Assembly: GCA_022432975.1 (NCBI GenBank)
Contig: CM039505.1
Coordinates: forward strand, 50,365,897-50,429,896
From: Begonia masoniana
Lineage: Eukaryota; Streptophyta; Magnoliopsida; Cucurbitales; Begoniaceae
Direction: 5' to 3'
DNA length: 64,000 nucleotides
The notes beneath the pieces were generated by a model that ran no database searches, was not told the DNA's origin, and was given only the letters and a program-made list of their open reading frames with translations. Positions within the stretch are counted from its first letter, which is position 1, and each line of letters begins with the position of its first letter. Both the position numbers and the translations under genes were made by a program. Positions 63,687 to 64,000 of this stretch are shown here, in pieces.

Positions 63687-64000
63687 TCAATCATGGAAAC
63701 CAAAAATTAAAAATTAAAAAAAAAAAATTTAAACTTTTTTCTCTGTAATTTCTGATAAATACTTGCTGCGTAGAACGTAGAGCGATGATTGATGCTTCAT
63801 GTATACAAACAAATTTACAAGGAAATTATTTGTGGTCCAATTTTTGTAGTGCTGATGCAATACAACGTCAAAATGAAAATAAGTTTCAACGATATTAAAT
63901 TTTAATTGCACTAATAATTGTTTGATACGTCAATAAATATGTTTAGATAATACAATACAAGAATAAACGTAATACTATTCTTAAATTTTATATTTTAAAG
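63687..64000. other. 3' flank of the response regulator, with MITE relic
   Basis: AT-rich downstream DNA. About 63850-63985 resembles the MITE family seen at 59499 (ends GAATAAACGTAATAC before TA). Confidence 0.5.

Overview
This window is nuclear DNA of a flowering plant, most likely a eudicot. The evidence is spliced strictosidine synthase-like (SSL) genes, a five-exon type-A cytokinin response regulator, Ty1-copia, Ty3-gypsy, Cassandra, PIF/Harbinger-like and hAT-like elements, and AT-rich intergenic DNA. A 100-N scaffold gap lies at 21026-21125. I cannot name the species.

Layout. (1) 1-10687: a young, coding-intact Ty1-copia element of Sirevirus type on the minus strand, with gag, pol and a third ORF. 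Its 3' LTR, cut by the window edge, carries a 25-bp tandem repeat expanded to about 21 copies; the 5' LTR has 2. It sits in a decayed PIF/Harbinger-like element (10688-12413). (2) 12414-20054 (block A) and 40599-48544 (block B): two direct copies of one segment, each with two minus-strand three-exon SSL genes. Three genes look intact; the fourth (A2) is frameshifted. (3) 20055-24730: AT-rich DNA, the gap, a Ty3-gypsy integrase relic and a non-autonomous hAT-like element with an 8-bp target duplication. (4) 24731-40612: nested elements. An old minus-strand Ty1-copia is split inside its integrase by a rearranged plus-strand copy of the Sirevirus family, which runs into a tandem Cassandra array (seven LTRs, six PBS/PPT spacers, 5S rRNA-like promoters). 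(5) 48545-59100: AT-rich DNA, an indel-rich 280-bp duplication, two solo Cassandra LTRs and a 2.65-kb solo LTR, the last three each with a perfect 5-bp target duplication. (6) 60122-62630: 876 bp of uninterrupted (TA)n, nine bases, then 1624 bp of (CTT)n ending 34 bp before the ATG of an ARR8/ARR9-type response regulator (62665-63686).

Host genes are few. The SSL pairs encode secreted or vacuolar six-bladed propeller proteins. The response regulator is a cytokinin-signalling repressor whose upstream region is dominated by a huge TTC/GAA tract. I found no new protein machinery. The most notable points are that tract, the Cassandra array, the conserved third ORF and in-frame gag-pol stop of the Sirevirus family, and the relative timing of the SSL duplication and nested insertions.
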